NCBI GenBank assembly: GCA_018401435.1
Contig: JAGYJW010000003.1
Location: 124,001 to 188,000 of the forward strand
Direction: 5' to 3'
Origin: Deltaproteobacteria bacterium
GTDB taxonomy: Bacteria; Myxococcota_A; UBA796; UBA2385
Length of the DNA: 64,000 nt
The position numbers were made by a program, and so were the translations under genes. Positions 8,501 through 15,409 of this stretch are shown here, in pieces. Positions within the stretch are counted from its first letter, which is position 1. The number at the start of each line of letters is the position of its first letter. The notes under the pieces were generated by a model, which saw only the letters and a program-made list of their open reading frames with translations, had not been told where the DNA came from and ran no database searches.

Positions 8501-11223
8501 TCAGCCTCGACCTGCCCGAGCAGATCCAGGTGGGCCAGCGGGTCGAGGTCGCCTTCAAGGCGCCCTACGCCGGACGGGCCCTGATGGCGGTCGAGACCGA
8601 CCGGGTGGTGCGCTGGGAGTGGCTGGACGTCCAGGCCGGCCAGAGCACCTGGTCCTTCCAGGTCGATGCCTTCAGCCCCAACGCCTATGTCTCGGCCTTC
8701 TTGATCAAGGACCCGCACCTGGAGTCGGCCGAGGCCTATCTGCCCGACCGCGCCTATGGCGTGAAGTCCGTCCGGATTGAGCCCCAGGCCTTCGTTCACA
8801 GCGTGAGCCTGGACCTGCCCAAGGAGATTCGCCCCTATAGCGAGCTGTCTGTGGGCCTCCAGGTCAACGGCCCCGACGGCAAGCCCGTCACCGGCACCGT
8901 GACGGCCACCGTCGCGGTGGTGGACGAGGGCGTGCTCAGCCTCACCAAGTTCGAGACCCCCGACCCCACCCGGCAGATCTTCGCCAAGCGCATGCTGGGC
9001 GTGGACAGCTTCGAGACCGTGGGCTGGACCCTGCTGATGAAGCCCCGGGGCCCCTCTTCCCGCACCGGTGGCGACGGCATGGGCGCCGGCGGCCGGGTGC
9101 AGATGGTCAAGCCCGTGGCCCTGTGGTCCGGCCCCGTGCAGGTCCAGAACGGGCGCGCCACCGTCAAATTCGACGTGCCCGGCTACCGCGGCAAGCTGCG
9201 GGTGATGGCGGTCGCCGCCAGCGCCGAGCGCATGGGCCACGCCGAAGCCAACGTGGTGGTGCGCGATCCCATCGTGATCCAGAGCACCCTGCCCCGCTTC
9301 CTGGTCTCGGGCGACATCGCCCAGATCCCCGTCTTTGTGTCCAATATGAGCGGCAAGGCCCAGGACATCACGGTCAACCTGGAGATCGAGGACTTCGAGA
9401 CCAACCGCATGGTGCAGGTCCAGCGTCCCCGCCCGGTGGTGGACCACCTCGGCGAGAAGCAGGGCCACCTGTCCCTGGCGGACGGGGCCTCGGGCACCGT
9501 GGTCTTCCAGGTCACCGCCAGCCGCGCCCCGGCGGCCGCCCGCTTCCGGGTGACGGCCAAGGCCGGGTCCCTGGTCAGCAAAGAAGAGATCGAGCTGCCC
9601 GTGATGCCGCTGCTGCCCGAAGATCGGCGCACCATCCGTGTTCCGGTGGGCTCTGACGCCATCGATCTGGACGCGATGGTGGCCTCGGCCGGCTGGCTTC
9701 CCGGGGCCGACCGCACCACCTACTGGCTCACCACCAACCCCTACGCCCAGGCCCTCACCCACCTGCGCGCCCTGGTCCGCTACCCCTATGGCTGCATCGA
9801 GCAGACCAGCAGCAGCACCCGGCCCCTGCTCTATGTGTCCAACCTGGTGGAGTTCATCGACCCCAGTCTGGTCCAGGACGACAAGATCGAGGATATGGTG
9901 CGCCACGGCATCGATCGCGTGCTGTCCATGCAGACCCCCTCGGGCGGTTTTGGCTACTGGCCCGGGTCCAGCCACCCCAGCGAGTGGGGCAGCGCCTATG
10001 GCACCCATCTGCTGATTGATGCCCGCGAGGCCGGCTTCGAGGTGCCCGAGCGCGCCTTGACCGACGCCTTGAACTGGCTGGAGAACCAGGTGCAGGGCTC
10101 CGATGGCAGCCCCGACGGCTCGGAGGCCTATGCCGCCTATGTGCTGGCCCGGGCCGGCCGGGCCCAGCCCGCCCGCGCCCAGCAGCTGATCGAGCGCCTG
10201 GACCAGGTGGACACCAAGAAGCAGCGCTGGCGCGGCCATGGCTGGGAGGTCGAGGCCCGCTACCTGCTGATGGCGTCGATGTACCTGGGCGGTGACCACC
10301 GCTACGAAGCCGAACTCAAGAAGCTGGACACCTCCGAGCTGAGCTGGACCCGGTCCAATAGCTGGGCCTTCTACTCCGACCTGCGGCGCCGCAGCCTGAT
10401 GCTGGCCGTCTACACCGACGTCTTCGGCCTGCCCAAGGGCGCAGACCCCGGCGCGGCCCTGGCCGATCTGGTGGCCAGCAGCCTGGAGCGCAGCAGCAGC
10501 CACTACACCACCCAGGAGATGGCCTGGGGCGTGACCGCCCTGGGCAAGCGGGCCCTCAGCGCGTCGGCCAAGGCCCCCGCCGCCACCGTCACCCTGGCGG
10601 GCAAGGTGCTGGAGCCCGGCCTCACCGGCAAGGGCGGCGACCGCAGCTGGACCCTCCAGGGCGCCACCGCCACCGACAGCCTGGCCATGGCCCTGCCCAA
10701 GGGGGCCCAGGCCTGGCTGATCGCCACCACCGAAGGCGTGCGGGCCCAGGACGACCTGCCCACCGGCGGCAATGGCCTGCGGGTGAGCCGCGCCTGGCTC
10801 ACCGCCAGCGGCCAGCCCCTGGACCTCAGCCGCCACACCCTGGGCGATACGGTCTTCGTGAAGGTGGTGCTGGAGAACCTCACCAGCAGCGCCGTGCGCA
10901 ATGTGGCCCTGGTGGACCGCCTGCCCGCCGGCTGGGAGATCGAGAACCCGCGCCTGGGGCGGGGCGCCTTGCCCGAGTGGGTGGACGCCGACGCCTTGTG
11001 GAATGTGGACCATATGAACCTGCGGGACGACCGGGTGGAGCTCTTCGGCGAGATCCCCTCAAAGTCCAGCAAGACCCTGATCTACCAGGTGAGGGCGGTC
11101 ACGTCGGGCAGCTTCGCGGTGCCCGAGATCCGGGCCGAGGCCATGTACGATCCCGAGCTGTGGGCCCGCGAGACCGGCCGGCCCATCGACATCCAGGGCC
11201 CCTGGGACAGCTTCCTCCTCTGA
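5533..11223 (+). CDS. Alpha-2-macroglobulin family lipoprotein (YfhM type)
   Basis: This 1,896-residue protein starts with a lipoprotein signal (LLSC lipobox, C23), so it is anchored in the periplasm. It has the order of bacterial alpha-2-macroglobulins: N-terminal MG domains, the MG2 region (about 620-720, with GVYRPGETAHLAAM), a bait-like region with a long Ser-rich, WWWDDEDESSS insert near 895-912, the A2M domain, and the thioester motif C1421-I-E-Q in YPYGCIEQ. An alpha-helical thioester-containing domain and a C-terminal MG10-like domain follow. The thioester covalently traps proteases that cleave the bait. It is 10 bases upstream of pbpC, the known pairing in which the trap protects the wall while PBP1C repairs it. 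The start has GGAGG seven bases upstream. Confidence 0.95.
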   Translation: MRPRAPRLPATVAALLFATLLSCTGDSASDAPAVGDASSGEDGPPAEGVVDDPSGRVLRLRETGPGDELPTAFTVTLRKPLFREDQVGMVAPEGNELVFSPPVEGELRVTDRDTLTFTPKSGFQPGTTYTVRFASLSGDEGRFDAPVVEGENPWNRSFETPEFGLVRLSLNARDIKKQTLVVDLVFSGPVDPAEVSRRLSMKLDGARVQPATVLSGPRSSVVRVSIAGRAVLDEGKLDVALSPGLPLATAAGISAGALSGQLDIAAGQPIHIEAMVVKEGVNGHYIEVVCNDPAAGGERWYWDQDSYDGWWVSSRCMPLGDNAAKMIHVDPDLDFTVAEAPAGFRIFGDFGQGSYTIGIDAGLATLDGGVLTEAWTSTLRVPERSPSVAFSTKGRYLPRSAWRNLPLRHLNVQTATLTVRHVPEENLVFWLSGDEALSPRTANVVLEKELALGGVVDEEATTWLDVGSLLPQVERGIYELELKQKEGSARDAARLLLTDLQLVAKQAAPKPGAPYSTQTLVWALDAHTAAPVSGTEISLVRPSGQVLTRCRTDLDGACTLSAPDPGVDKTPPLAILARKGNDLTYLKFDDLQVQADADTTGAPWTRADEGAAAGYTAAVWTDRGVYRPGETAHLAAMLRADDFRAPKESVPALVKLHDPQGKEIRRKLVQSDATGVITLDLPFADFATTGSYRAVVEVAERTVGSVSFNVEEFVPERMEVKASADPEGRRFTDAVPVSIEARWLFGGSAEGSPYEVDCRVEAAPFVPKENSAYHFGLADLGDRRVRPLSLGQQEGRLGVDGKVTATCPAANRGGASLGAARLVADVSVFEGDSGRTTRAVATAPLHPDAYYLGTRANLDKLKAGQTLTVDGVVVDWGGKISPKLAPKEVSVEVFRLEEEFGWWWDDEDESSSYRRLLRRVSESTSTVPVDQGKFQVSLTPKYDAAGWVVVVSAGETLTEQAVDGEGRRYWWDPSSSSVDQTPRPRRPTALSLDLPEQIQVGQRVEVAFKAPYAGRALMAVETDRVVRWEWLDVQAGQSTWSFQVDAFSPNAYVSAFLIKDPHLESAEAYLPDRAYGVKSVRIEPQAFVHSVSLDLPKEIRPYSELSVGLQVNGPDGKPVTGTVTATVAVVDEGVLSLTKFETPDPTRQIFAKRMLGVDSFETVGWTLLMKPRGPSSRTGGDGMGAGGRVQMVKPVALWSGPVQVQNGRATVKFDVPGYRGKLRVMAVAASAERMGHAEANVVVRDPIVIQSTLPRFLVSGDIAQIPVFVSNMSGKAQDITVNLEIEDFETNRMVQVQRPRPVVDHLGEKQGHLSLADGASGTVVFQVTASRAPAAARFRVTAKAGSLVSKEEIELPVMPLLPEDRRTIRVPVGSDAIDLDAMVASAGWLPGADRTTYWLTTNPYAQALTHLRALVRYPYGCIEQTSSSTRPLLYVSNLVEFIDPSLVQDDKIEDMVRHGIDRVLSMQTPSGGFGYWPGSSHPSEWGSAYGTHLLIDAREAGFEVPERALTDALNWLENQVQGSDGSPDGSEAYAAYVLARAGRAQPARAQQLIERLDQVDTKKQRWRGHGWEVEARYLLMASMYLGGDHRYEAELKKLDTSELSWTRSNSWAFYSDLRRRSLMLAVYTDVFGLPKGADPGAALADLVASSLERSSSHYTTQEMAWGVTALGKRALSASAKAPAATVTLAGKVLEPGLTGKGGDRSWTLQGATATDSLAMALPKGAQAWLIATTEGVRAQDDLPTGGNGLRVSRAWLTASGQPLDLSRHTLGDTVFVKVVLENLTSSAVRNVALVDRLPAGWEIENPRLGRGALPEWVDADALWNVDHMNLRDDRVELFGEIPSKSSKTLIYQVRAVTSGSFAVPEIRAEAMYDPELWARETGRPIDIQGPWDSFLL

Positions 11224-11233
11224 GGCACCCGCC

Positions 11234-13579
11234 ATGGCCACGCTGCTCCCCCCCTCCCGCCGCCACCTGCTGGGGGCGGGCCTGGGCTGCGCCCTGCTGC
11301 TGCTGGCCTTGGGCCTGGCGGCGCGGCTGCTGCCCCTGCCGGCCCGCCTGACCCTGCCCGCCAGCCAGGTGGTGCGCTACCGCGACCACACCGTGGCCCA
11401 TGTCTTTCTGGCCCCGGACGACCGCTGGCGCATCGCCGCGACCGCTGACGCGGTGTCGCCGGACTACCTCAACGCGCTGCTGGCCTTTGAGGACGCGCGC
11501 TTTCGCTGGCATCCCGGGGTGGATCCCCTCGCGATCCTGCGGGCAGTCGGACAGAATCTGTCCGCTGGGCGGGTGATCAGCGGGGCCTCCACCCTCACCA
11601 TGCAGCTGGTGCGCCTGGCCGAGCCCCGGCCCCGCACCCTGTCCAGCAAGGCCATCGAGGCCCTGCGCGCCCTTCAGATCGAGTCCCGCCTGGACAAGGA
11701 CGCGGTGCTGGCGGGCTATCTCACGCTGGCCCCCTTCGGCCGCAACCTGGAGGGGGTCGAAGCCGCGAGCTGGGCCTACTTCGGGCATGGGGCCGGCGCG
11801 CTCACCGCCGCCGAGATCGCCACCCTGCTGGCCGTGCCGCAGAACCCCACGGCGCGCTTCCCCAGCCCCCGCAACGCCGCCCGCCTGAAGGCCGCCCGGG
11901 ACGACATCGCCGGCCGCCTGCTGGAGCTTGGGGCCCTGCCCGTGCCGCCGGGCCAGGACGCCGCCGCGGTGCTGGCCCAGGTGGTGGCTGCCCCGGTGCC
12001 CACCGCCTTGCGGCCCCTGCCGCGAGAGCTGCCCCACGCCGCCCGCTGGATGGGGGCCCAGGGCGCCCGCTCGGCGGTGGACAGCACCCTGGACGCCGGC
12101 ACCCAGGCCATCGTGCAGCGGGTGCTGAACGCCCGGCAGCGCGCGGCGGTCAACGAGGGCATCCACAATGCCGCGGTGGTGGTCATCGACTGGCAGGATG
12201 CCGAGATCCGGGCCCTGGCGGGCAGCTTTGACTTCTGGCAGGACGGAGACGGCGCCCAGATCCCCGCCTTTGCCGTGCCCCGCAGCCCGGGCAGCACGCT
12301 CAAGCCCTTCGTCTACAGCGCCGCCATCGAACAAGGCCTGGCCCTGCCCGACTTCCTGGTGCCCGATGTGCCCGTTCGCTACGGGTCCTATGCGCCCGAG
12401 AACTATGATCACGGCTACGACGGGCTGGTGCGCATGGAAGAGGCGCTGTCCCGCTCCTTGAATGTGCCCTTTGTGCAGCTGCTGGCCAAGGTGGGGGTGG
12501 AGCCCTTCCTGGGCCGCCTGCGCAGCCTGGGGGTGCGCAGCCTGGATCCCCGGCCCGGCTACTACGGGCTCAGCGTGATCATCGGTGGCGTGGAGCTCAG
12601 CCCCCTGGAGTTGGCCGGCCTCTACGCCGCCCTCGCCGACGATGGGCGCCACCGCCGCCCCCGCTGGGACCAGGGGGCCGCCCCGGACCCGGGCCGCCAG
12701 GTGATCGCCCCCGGCGCGGCCTGGCTCACCCGACGGGCCCTGGCTTTGCGCGATCGCCCGGACTTTCCCAGCCGCCAGGACCTCAGCAGCCTGCCCCGGG
12801 ACATCCACTGGAAGACCGGCACCAGCTTTGGCCACCGGGACGCCTGGGCCATCGGCTCCGGCGAGCGCTTCACGGTGGCGGTGTGGTTGGGCAACCTCGA
12901 CAACCAGTCCAGCCGCCACCTGGTGGGGTCAGAGGCCGCGGGCCCTGTGCTCTTCGACATCCTGGAGGGCCTGGGGGATGGGCGCACGGGCCGGTCGCCG
13001 CCCCCGCCCGAGGACCTCAAGGAGATCGAGATCTGTGCCCTGTCCGGCCACCTTGCCGGTCCAGATTGTCCGCATCTCAAGCATGCTTTCGCCCTTACCA
13101 CCAAGGTGCCGCCCACCCGCTGCCCCTACCATGTGCGGGTGGAGATCGACGCCGAGACCGGGCTGGCTGTGGGCCCGGGCTGCCGGCAGGGGCCCACCCG
13201 CTCCGAGGTCTTCGTGTCCTGGCCCCCCAGCGTGCGGCGCTGGCTGGCCGAGGTCCACCGCGGCCTGCCCGAGGCGCCCGAGCTGGCGCCGGGCTGCGTC
13301 CCCGTCGCGGCGGTGGCCCCGCGCATCGTGTCGCCGGATCCGGGTGCCGTGGCCCTGCTGATCCCCGGCGTGCCCCCCGAAGACCAGGAGATCCCCTTCG
13401 AGGCGGATAGCGCGCGGTCGACGGGGCGCCTGGACTGGTTTGTGGACGGTGTTCACATAGGCGTCACCCGGTCCGACGAGCGGCTCTTCTGGCGGCCCGC
13501 CCCCGGCGTACACGAGATCCTCGTCATGGACGAGGCGGGCCGCCTCGATCGCCGGGTGCTGTCGGTGCGTGGCGGCTGA
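11234..13579 (+). CDS. pbpC: Penicillin-binding protein 1C
   Basis: This 781-residue bifunctional peptidoglycan synthase has a membrane helix at about residues 12-32. The GT51 glycosyltransferase domain follows with catalytic E86 in EDARFRWHPG and the motif GASTLTMQL. The transpeptidase domain has S354-T-L-K357, SRSLN (SxN) and WKTGTS (KTG). A C-terminal BiPBP_C-type beta domain (from about 690) is diagnostic of the 1C class. All catalytic motifs are present and the length is normal (E. coli PbpC is about 770). It follows the alpha-2-macroglobulin gene by 10 bases and probably shares its sigma-54 promoter. The known role is polymerising glycan, with weak transpeptidase activity, thought to be wall repair. 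Confidence 0.95.
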   Translation: MATLLPPSRRHLLGAGLGCALLLLALGLAARLLPLPARLTLPASQVVRYRDHTVAHVFLAPDDRWRIAATADAVSPDYLNALLAFEDARFRWHPGVDPLAILRAVGQNLSAGRVISGASTLTMQLVRLAEPRPRTLSSKAIEALRALQIESRLDKDAVLAGYLTLAPFGRNLEGVEAASWAYFGHGAGALTAAEIATLLAVPQNPTARFPSPRNAARLKAARDDIAGRLLELGALPVPPGQDAAAVLAQVVAAPVPTALRPLPRELPHAARWMGAQGARSAVDSTLDAGTQAIVQRVLNARQRAAVNEGIHNAAVVVIDWQDAEIRALAGSFDFWQDGDGAQIPAFAVPRSPGSTLKPFVYSAAIEQGLALPDFLVPDVPVRYGSYAPENYDHGYDGLVRMEEALSRSLNVPFVQLLAKVGVEPFLGRLRSLGVRSLDPRPGYYGLSVIIGGVELSPLELAGLYAALADDGRHRRPRWDQGAAPDPGRQVIAPGAAWLTRRALALRDRPDFPSRQDLSSLPRDIHWKTGTSFGHRDAWAIGSGERFTVAVWLGNLDNQSSRHLVGSEAAGPVLFDILEGLGDGRTGRSPPPPEDLKEIEICALSGHLAGPDCPHLKHAFALTTKVPPTRCPYHVRVEIDAETGLAVGPGCRQGPTRSEVFVSWPPSVRRWLAEVHRGLPEAPELAPGCVPVAAVAPRIVSPDPGAVALLIPGVPPEDQEIPFEADSARSTGRLDWFVDGVHIGVTRSDERLFWRPAPGVHEILVMDEAGRLDRRVLSVRGG

Positions 13580-13727
13580 ATGCCCGCCTTCTCGGACGCA
13601 TGCCGGCCGGCTATGGGTTCTCTCCGCGTCCCTTCCGGGCGTAGCGGGGCGTCGGACTCGGGCTGATGGCCGCTTCGCCGCGTGCTACCCTCAGCAGTCC
13701 CGAGATGGCCCACCCGGCGAGAGGTCC

Positions 13728-14942
13728 ATGAGCGGCAAGGTCGAGGCCCAGAGTCCACTCCTCACAGCGGGGCGCTACCGCGTGGAGCGGCTCATCGCGC
13801 GGGGTGGCATGGGCGCGGTCTACCTCGCCCGGCACATCGACCTGCACCGCGAGGTGGCCCTCAAGATCCTGGCCCCCAGCCCGGATATGGAAGAGAGTGG
13901 CAGCTTCGAAGAGCGTTTTCGCCTTGAGGCCGAGACCCTCGCCGCGCTCAACCACCCCAATATCGTCACCCTCTACGATTATGGGCAGACCGACGACGGG
14001 CGCTACTTCCTGGCCCTCGAATATATCGACGGGCCCCGCTTCACCGACCTGCTTCGCGATGGCGCCCTGCCCCCCTCCGACGCGGTGCGCCTGCTGCTCG
14101 AGGTCTGCCGCGCCTTGCGCTACGCGCACAAGCGCGGCGTGGTGCACCGGGATCTCAAGCCCAGCAACCTGCTGGTCTGGACCGACGACGAGGGCGACGA
14201 GCACGTCAAGGTGGTGGACTTCGGCCTGGTCAAGGTCATGGAGGACGATCAGAGCCTCACCCGGGCCGGGCTGATCCTGGGATCGCCGCACTGCATGGCG
14301 CCAGAACAGATCCGCGGCGACGAGATTGACCACCGGGCCGACATCTACGCCATGGGGGTCCTGCTGTTCCGGGCGGTCGCCGGCAAGTGGCCCTTCCACG
14401 GCGAGAGCAGCACGGCGACCATGATCGCCCACATCAACAACCCCATCCCGCGCATGGCGGATCTGGGCATGGGGGCGACGGTCCCGCCCCTGCTCGAAGA
14501 CACGATCCGCCGCTGCCTCGCCAAGCGGGCCGAGGATCGCTACGCCGATGTGTCCTCGCTGATGACCGACCTGCGGCGGTCGGTGGGGGCCGATGCCTCC
14601 TTGACTCTGTCCGGCGGGCGGCTGGCGGCCATGGAGAACACGCTGGCCGACGATCCCAGCGCGCCGCCGCCCCGCGATCCCGCCCTGGACGAGCCCACCG
14701 GCGTCACCCACCCCTCCATACACGCCACCGCCGTCACCCAGGCCCAGGCTGCTGCGGATCGGCCCCCAGGGGCCTTTGGGCGGCCGGCCTTGCTGGTGGC
14801 CCTGGGCGCGGCCCTGGTCTTGCTGCTGGTGGGGGGCGTGGCCCTGGTCAACGCGATGATGGGCGGCAGCCCGCCCGACCCGGCCATTGCCGTGTCCACC
14901 GATGGGCTCAGCGGCGACCCGCCGGCCCCGAGGCCGAGGTGA
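13728..14942 (+). CDS. Ser/Thr protein kinase, PknB-like, with C-terminal membrane helix
   Basis: The start chosen is ATG 13728 (MSGKVEAQS) because the kinase fold begins right after it; an earlier in-frame start would add 53 unlikely residues. Visible motifs are the glycine loop ARGGMGAVYLA, the ATP-binding Lys in VALKIL, HRDLKPSN, DFG in VVDFGLVK and the APE motif CMAPEQIR, so the kinase should be active. After residue about 290 comes a disordered linker, then one membrane helix (about 362-385, VALGAALVLLLVGGVALV). As sequenced the frame stops at 14942, but the expected extracytoplasmic Pro/Ala tail continues in other frames to 15150. With one C restored in each of two runs, the protein would be 474 residues. 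Myxobacterial kinases of this kind take part in signalling; the target is unknown. Confidence 0.9.
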   Translation: MSGKVEAQSPLLTAGRYRVERLIARGGMGAVYLARHIDLHREVALKILAPSPDMEESGSFEERFRLEAETLAALNHPNIVTLYDYGQTDDGRYFLALEYIDGPRFTDLLRDGALPPSDAVRLLLEVCRALRYAHKRGVVHRDLKPSNLLVWTDDEGDEHVKVVDFGLVKVMEDDQSLTRAGLILGSPHCMAPEQIRGDEIDHRADIYAMGVLLFRAVAGKWPFHGESSTATMIAHINNPIPRMADLGMGATVPPLLEDTIRRCLAKRAEDRYADVSSLMTDLRRSVGADASLTLSGGRLAAMENTLADDPSAPPPRDPALDEPTGVTHPSIHATAVTQAQAAADRPPGAFGRPALLVALGAALVLLLVGGVALVNAMMGGSPPDPAIAVSTDGLSGDPPAPRPR

Positions 14943-15150
14943 TCCCTCCGCCGCCTGTCGCGCCCGAGGCGGCGCCCCCGCGCCCGAGGCGGCCCCGGCG
15001 CCGGCGCCTGCCCCCAAGCCCGCCGCCAAGGCAGCGCCGCCGCCTCCCCGCCCGGCCCCTGCCCCCAGCACGGCCGCTCCCGAGGCCGCGCCGGCGCCCG
15101 CCAAGGGCAAAGGCAAGGCCGGCGACGACGGCTTCCTCGACTGGGACTGA
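14920..15150 (+). pseudogene. Frame-displaced Pro/Ala-rich tail of the kinase
   Basis: Adding one C in the run near 14929 turns the stop into PAPEAEVIPPPPVAPEAAP. Adding another C near 14981 continues as APAPAPAPKPAAK and ends GDDGFLDWD, with a stop at 15150. The two corrections give a length divisible by three, and the composition matches what follows a membrane helix in such kinases. A sequencing artefact is the simplest reading; a real loss of the tail is possible. Confidence 0.6.
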
Positions 15151-15161
15151 CCCGGTCCCAG
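15141..15161 (+). terminator. Hairpin over the kinase 3' end
   Basis: A perfect 7-base stem (CTGGGAC with GTCCCAG) has a 7-base loop that contains the TGA at 15148-15150. An alternative hairpin pairs 15156-15161 with 15174-15179. Both are GC-rich and lack a T-run. Confidence 0.4.
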
Positions 15162-15278
15162 CGCCCACGCGCCCTGGGATCCCCCGCCCCGGCTGCCAGC
15201 AGACCACTTGTGACGGGATCGCCACATGGGGCCGCCCCTCGGTGAGAAGGTCGGCGGCCAATGCCGGATCGTCCAGCA

Positions 15279-15322
15279 GGGGGGGGCCTTGGGGGGGGTG
15301 AGCCGGGCCGGCTGCGGGGGGG
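15279..15322 (+). promoter_or_regulatory. G-run cluster upstream of the TonB receptor gene
   Basis: Two runs of eight G (15279-15286 and 15291-15298) are separated only by CCTT, with a third run of seven G at 15316-15322 and shorter GGG between. This can form a G-quadruplex on the plus strand. It lies about 90-130 bases before the receptor start. A perfect 6-base stem hairpin (15369-15383) lies between it and the gene. The rest of 15162-15409 shows no gene and no riboswitch that I could confirm. Confidence 0.35.
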
Positions 15323-15409
15323 AGCGGCACCGCTGCCTGCCAGGATGGCTAGGTGTTCAGTGGATCGGCGGGCTTTCAGCCCGACAACGCGGCGTCAAGG
15401 GAGTGCGGC

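Noticed and set aside
5893-11013. A 1,706-codon open frame antisense to the alpha-2-macroglobulin gene
   Set aside because: High GC leaves long frames open on the opposite strand. Its protein is Gly/His/Ala/Gln-rich without any domain, while the plus-strand frame has clear motifs.
15162-15409. Possible cobalamin riboswitch before the TonB receptor gene
   Set aside because: A few short fragments look similar, but the B12 box and the core CUGCCCCCGC-type element are absent or in the wrong order.
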